Positions 37,191 through 39,902 of a stretch of DNA of 39,902 bases are shown here, piece after piece. The notes under the pieces are model-generated. The model saw nothing but the letters and a program-made list of their open reading frames with translations, ran no database searches and had not been told where the DNA came from. Location of the stretch: assembly GCF_004359215.1 (NCBI RefSeq), contig NC_090625.1:1392752-1432653 (forward strand), written 5' to 3'. The stretch comes from Bremia lactucae. Lineage: Eukaryota; Oomycota; Peronosporomycetes; Peronosporales; Peronosporaceae. Made by a program: the position numbers and the translations under genes. How positions within the stretch are numbered: the stretch's first letter is position 1; every line of letters begins with the position of its first letter.

Positions 37191-37719
37191 TGTAACGGGC
37201 TAAAGTTGCCCTAATGTTACACAGTTCCCGTGTAGTACACTTGGTGTACTTAAGGGGATGATCAATTACTTAAATAAAGTATTTTGACCCACCGCTCGGG
37301 TGTGGTTCACATTTGTGACTAACCCTTGTGTATGTGATGCACGTAGGTGCATCACATTAGGAGGGATGACGCCTAGCGTCATCCGTTTCGCGGGGTATCT
37401 AGAAAGATACGCTCGCAATGCATATTAGTGTTATCTTCAGAGATGACATTGTGATTGGTAAAAATAGGTATTTATATTTAATGCGATTATATATAAATCA
37501 GTCTGAAAACTACTTTCTACTTACTAAGTGTGCACGAGAAGCTGGATTACCGCTCCCGTGACGACACTTTACTAGAGTACTTAGTGCGTTGGGTGAGATC
37601 GCTAAGGCGAACACCTCAACTACCTCACTGCACGCAAGAAGCTAGTTAAACCGCTTCCTCGCTGTGCTAGGGTGTGTGTCTAAGTAGAGCGTGGCCACAT
37701 TACGACGTGCCCGCCTAAA
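37191..37719 (+). repeat. Gypsy-A 5' LTR, right copy
   Basis: 529 bp. Starts TGTAACGGGCTAAAGTTGCC, ends GCCTAAA where other copies have GCCTACA. Carries GGATGACGC-CTA-GCGTCATCC at 37364-37384 and AGTACAC-TTG-GTGTACT at about 37234-37250. Confidence 0.9.
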
Positions 37720-37722
37720 CTT

Positions 37723-37740
37723 GGTAGCACTCTAAATCCT
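37723..37740 (+). other. Primer-binding site of right gypsy-A
   Basis: TGGTAGCACTCTAAATCC, 3 bases behind the LTR. Same leading 10 bases as all other gypsy PBSs of the window. Confidence 0.75.
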
Positions 37741-37763
37741 TCCCACGACCCGCATCTCTGCGT

Positions 37764-38856
37764 ATGTACGCGAGGATGAGCCTCAATATTGATTGGGCTT
37801 ATTTTTCCCACCTCTCCGAACAGTATCGGGAGTTGGCAGGGCTTATGGCGCAGGGACTTGGTGAACAAGCCCTGGCCAGGCTCTGGGTCGTCCTCCTGAG
37901 CAACATATTGCTCAGGTGGAGCAGTTTGAAAAATTCGTGCTCGGACAGCGGAGGGCCGCGTCCGAGCCACAGGGCCATGCTGCGGCGGAGTCCGTCACTT
38001 AGACTCAGGATGAGCTGAGGCATGAGCAGGCTCGGAGCGAGACTCTTAACAGGACTGTTGAGATGCTCTCTGCCCGGCCGCATCACCCGAGGCCTTTTTG
38101 GATGGACCCGCCCAAGTTCGAAGGAACTGCAGCGGACACGATTGTCTACTGGCTTTTAGCCGTGGAGCAATGCGGTATCGCGCAGCTCATCGAGGACGAC
38201 AGCCGGATGGTGTCGTACGCCATGTCGCACCTGCGCGGTAAGGCCTCAGAGTGGGCTTACTCGTCGCTTATGGTGGACTTTAAAGCGTTCCCTAGTGAGC
38301 GATCTTAAAGACAAATATTCGCGCCATGTACCAGCCGCCGAACAACGAAGTGTTGCTTCAGGCGCGCTTCTTTGGGGCGCGACAGGCGAAGCGATCTCTG
38401 CAAGAGTATGTGCAAGAGATGCGCTCGCTGTCGGCGTCCATAACCGTAGGTCCGATTCCGGAGCACATTAAGGTGCCCACGTTTATGAACGGACTACGGC
38501 ATGGCCCATCGCGACAGGCCCTTTTTAGAAAGGTGCCGTCGACGATGGAAGAGGCAATCCAAATTGCCTTAGTTGAGGAGCAATCCTACAACAGTGCCTC
38601 GGCGACAGCTTGGTATAAGCCGTCGGCCGAGAGGACAGATGCCACTCCTATGGAGTTGGGCAATGCAGACGTGGTCTGTTATAAATGCGGCAAGCGCGGC
38701 CATATGATGGCTCGCTGCTATGCCAGGGTCCCTGCTGGGGCAAAAATGCCCAGCAAGAGGACTCCCTTCCCAAAGGGCGATGGCAAGAACCAGCGTGCGA
38801 GACGCATGAGTTCTGCATCGACCACTGAGGGGTCGGGAAATGCAGGAGCGCAGTAG
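37764..38856 (+). pseudogene. gag of right gypsy-A, with intact zinc knuckle
   Basis: Starts with ATG 37764 or 37776 (SLNIDWAYFSHLSEQYRELAGLMAQGL), shifts near 37885, has a stop near 38000, then is open from about 38010 to 38308 (KFEGTAADTIVYWLLAVEQCGIAQLIEDDSRM, HLRGKASEWAYSSL). A frameshift near 38300 leads to the second open frame, 38299-38856 (QAKRSLQEYVQEMRSLSASI, HIKVPTFMNGLRHGP). The zinc knuckle CYKCGKRGHMMARC at about 38680-38721 fits CX2CX4HX4C. A basic tail follows. Capsid plus nucleocapsid of a Ty3/gypsy element. Confidence 0.88.
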
Positions 38857-38989
38857 GGGCGGGATGCCCTACTGACGCGGACTCTGAAGCTACCCCTAAG
38901 TTCAGAGTTGTCGAACAAATGGGTAGCATAGCCCCTGAGTTCTCGAAATCTTGGACCTCAACCTGCTGGTCTATAGCACTCAAGTAAGA

Positions 38990-39432
38990 AACTATGACCA
39001 GGTGATGAACCTCCTAGTGGATTCGGGTGCATCACAAATTTTGTAAAACTCGCGGCTCTGAGAAAGAGACTGGCGATGTTTGAGTAGCATTGCCAGGATA
39101 GCAAGCGAGAAGAGGTGACCGTTCGTTTAGCGAACGGCGCGCTCGTTAAGTATGAGGGAGCTTAAGAAGAACTCGCCTTCGATTCTAGTGACTTCTCTTG
39201 TAAAGAGAAGTTCACAGTGCTAGGAATGGAGAGTCCGTATGACCTCATCCTAGGCATGCCATGGTTGGCAAAGTACCAACCATGGATAGACTGGCGTACA
39301 CGCACAGTTGCGAACTCTACGCAGGACACCGGAAAGGATGTGCTCCTGCGAGAGGCCTATGCAACTGATGTCGTGTCGAACACAGTTGAGGGTGCGTTGA
39401 CGGGATGTCAAACGTCACCAATTCCTACCTAG
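38990..39432 (+). pseudogene. Protease of right gypsy-A
   Basis: NLLVDSGASQIL at 39009-39044 is the aspartic-protease active site, intact. A TAA follows at once, then shifts, and the frame 39217-39432 gives SPYDLILGMPWLAKYQPWIDW, the C-terminal hairpin with the ILG motif. RLANGALV-type flap sequence between them is only partly readable. Confidence 0.82.
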
Positions 39433-39719
39433 CTCATGGAGACTGGGGTAGTGAAAGGGGTAATGACAAGTAGTCATATGTCCCGAAGTCCTGCACAGAG
39501 CCGAGAGCCTATGGCAGTAGTCGGCGAACTGACAGGAAGTCAAGCGTCGCATAAACCGGCATAGTGTCTTAGCCTGGTGCGGTTGGAAGGGGTGCGTTAG
39601 CCAGGAGAGCAACGGCACCCGCTACCCAGTCAAAGGTCGTGGTGACTCGAAGAACGAGTACCCGACGGATTAGGACGATCAAAGACACGTCTAAACGAGT
39701 GACCTTTGGATCAGTCCCA

Positions 39720-39902
39720 AATAAAGTGGACGGGCCTTCGAACGAGGTGTTTGAGGCCGTCAAAGACGAAATTGCGGAGGCATCCTCAGTTGAGGTGCTC
39801 CGGCAAGTCTTTAAATCTGCCGAGGAGATAGTAAATCTCCCGGAGATGTCGTGGGATCTGTTCCTTGCCGAATTAAAGGAAGGAAAGATCCACGAAATAG
39901 TC
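39720..39902 (+). pseudogene. Protease-RT linker of right gypsy-A, open to window end
   Basis: A plus frame with no stop to the last base: VFEAVKDEIAEASSVEVLRQ, SAEEIVNLPEMSWDLFLAELKEGKIHEIV. Acidic helical linker that in gypsy pol precedes RT. Its preservation suggests that downstream pol may also be readable. Confidence 0.6.

Larger units (their letters stand above)
37191..39902 (+). mobile_element. Gypsy-A retrotransposon, right copy (5' part, runs off window)
   Basis: LTR, PBS, gag with zinc knuckle, protease and an open protease-RT linker on the plus strand; RT and the rest lie beyond the window. Best gypsy-A copy here. It is the inverted relative of 1-2357, so both transcribe outward from the window. 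Confidence 0.9.

Overview
This window looks like a gene-poor, repeat-dense stretch of an oomycete genome (Peronosporales: Phytophthora or downy-mildew type). That assignment is an inference from the style of the Ty3/gypsy pol (RNase H, GPY/F and chromodomain) and Ty1/copia pol. No intact host gene is visible. Almost everything is LTR retrotransposon sequence, mostly broken by stops, frameshifts, inversions and nested insertions. One 100-N assembly gap lies at 7820-7919.

I sorted the elements into families with my own labels. Gypsy-A has LTRs of about 530 bp (TGTAACGGGC...): a left copy on the minus strand (1-2357, running off the window), a right copy on the plus strand (37191-39902, running off), a tail-to-tail LTR pair (20733-21848) and a rearranged piece (25490-27202). 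Gypsy-C has LTRs of 430-450 bp (TGTAACGGGG...): a full-length two-LTR copy on the minus strand (29445-36827) plus a 5' piece (6917-7819), pol scraps (5823-6800, 8075-8235) and an LTR scrap (27203-27629). Gypsy-D is a 3' end only (17685-19911). Copia-A, -B and -C occupy 2358-5166, 5170-5816, 8240-17684 and 23300-25415; the best is a nearly complete copia-B at 13311-17684.

Layout from left to right: gypsy-A (minus); copia-A pol (minus) abutting a copia-A LTR and gag (plus); copia-B LTR and inverted fragment; gypsy integrase; gypsy-C LTR and chimeric gag; gap; copia-B with a duplicated zinc knuckle; a copia-A/B chimera with an internal inversion; full copia-B sharing an LTR with that chimera; gypsy-D 3' end with an antisense reading frame; an unassigned 0.8 kb; inverted gypsy-A LTRs; a degenerate copy of the antisense-frame family; copia-C; rearranged gypsy-A; an unassigned AT-rich stretch of 1.8 kb with a GC-rich island; full gypsy-C; an unassigned 0.36 kb; gypsy-A (plus).

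Two points deserve most attention. First, a reading frame antisense to the 3' end of the gypsy elements begins near the 3' LTR, runs back across the chromodomain and ends in a coiled-coil-like segment. It appears collinearly in gypsy-D and gypsy-C, and a third relative lies beside a gypsy-A LTR. Second, the copia families appear to be primed by the anticodon arm of initiator tRNA-Met, so that the gag start ATG lies inside the primer-binding site. The gypsy families appear to use the 3' end of a tRNA with an A1:U72 pair, possibly the same tRNA.
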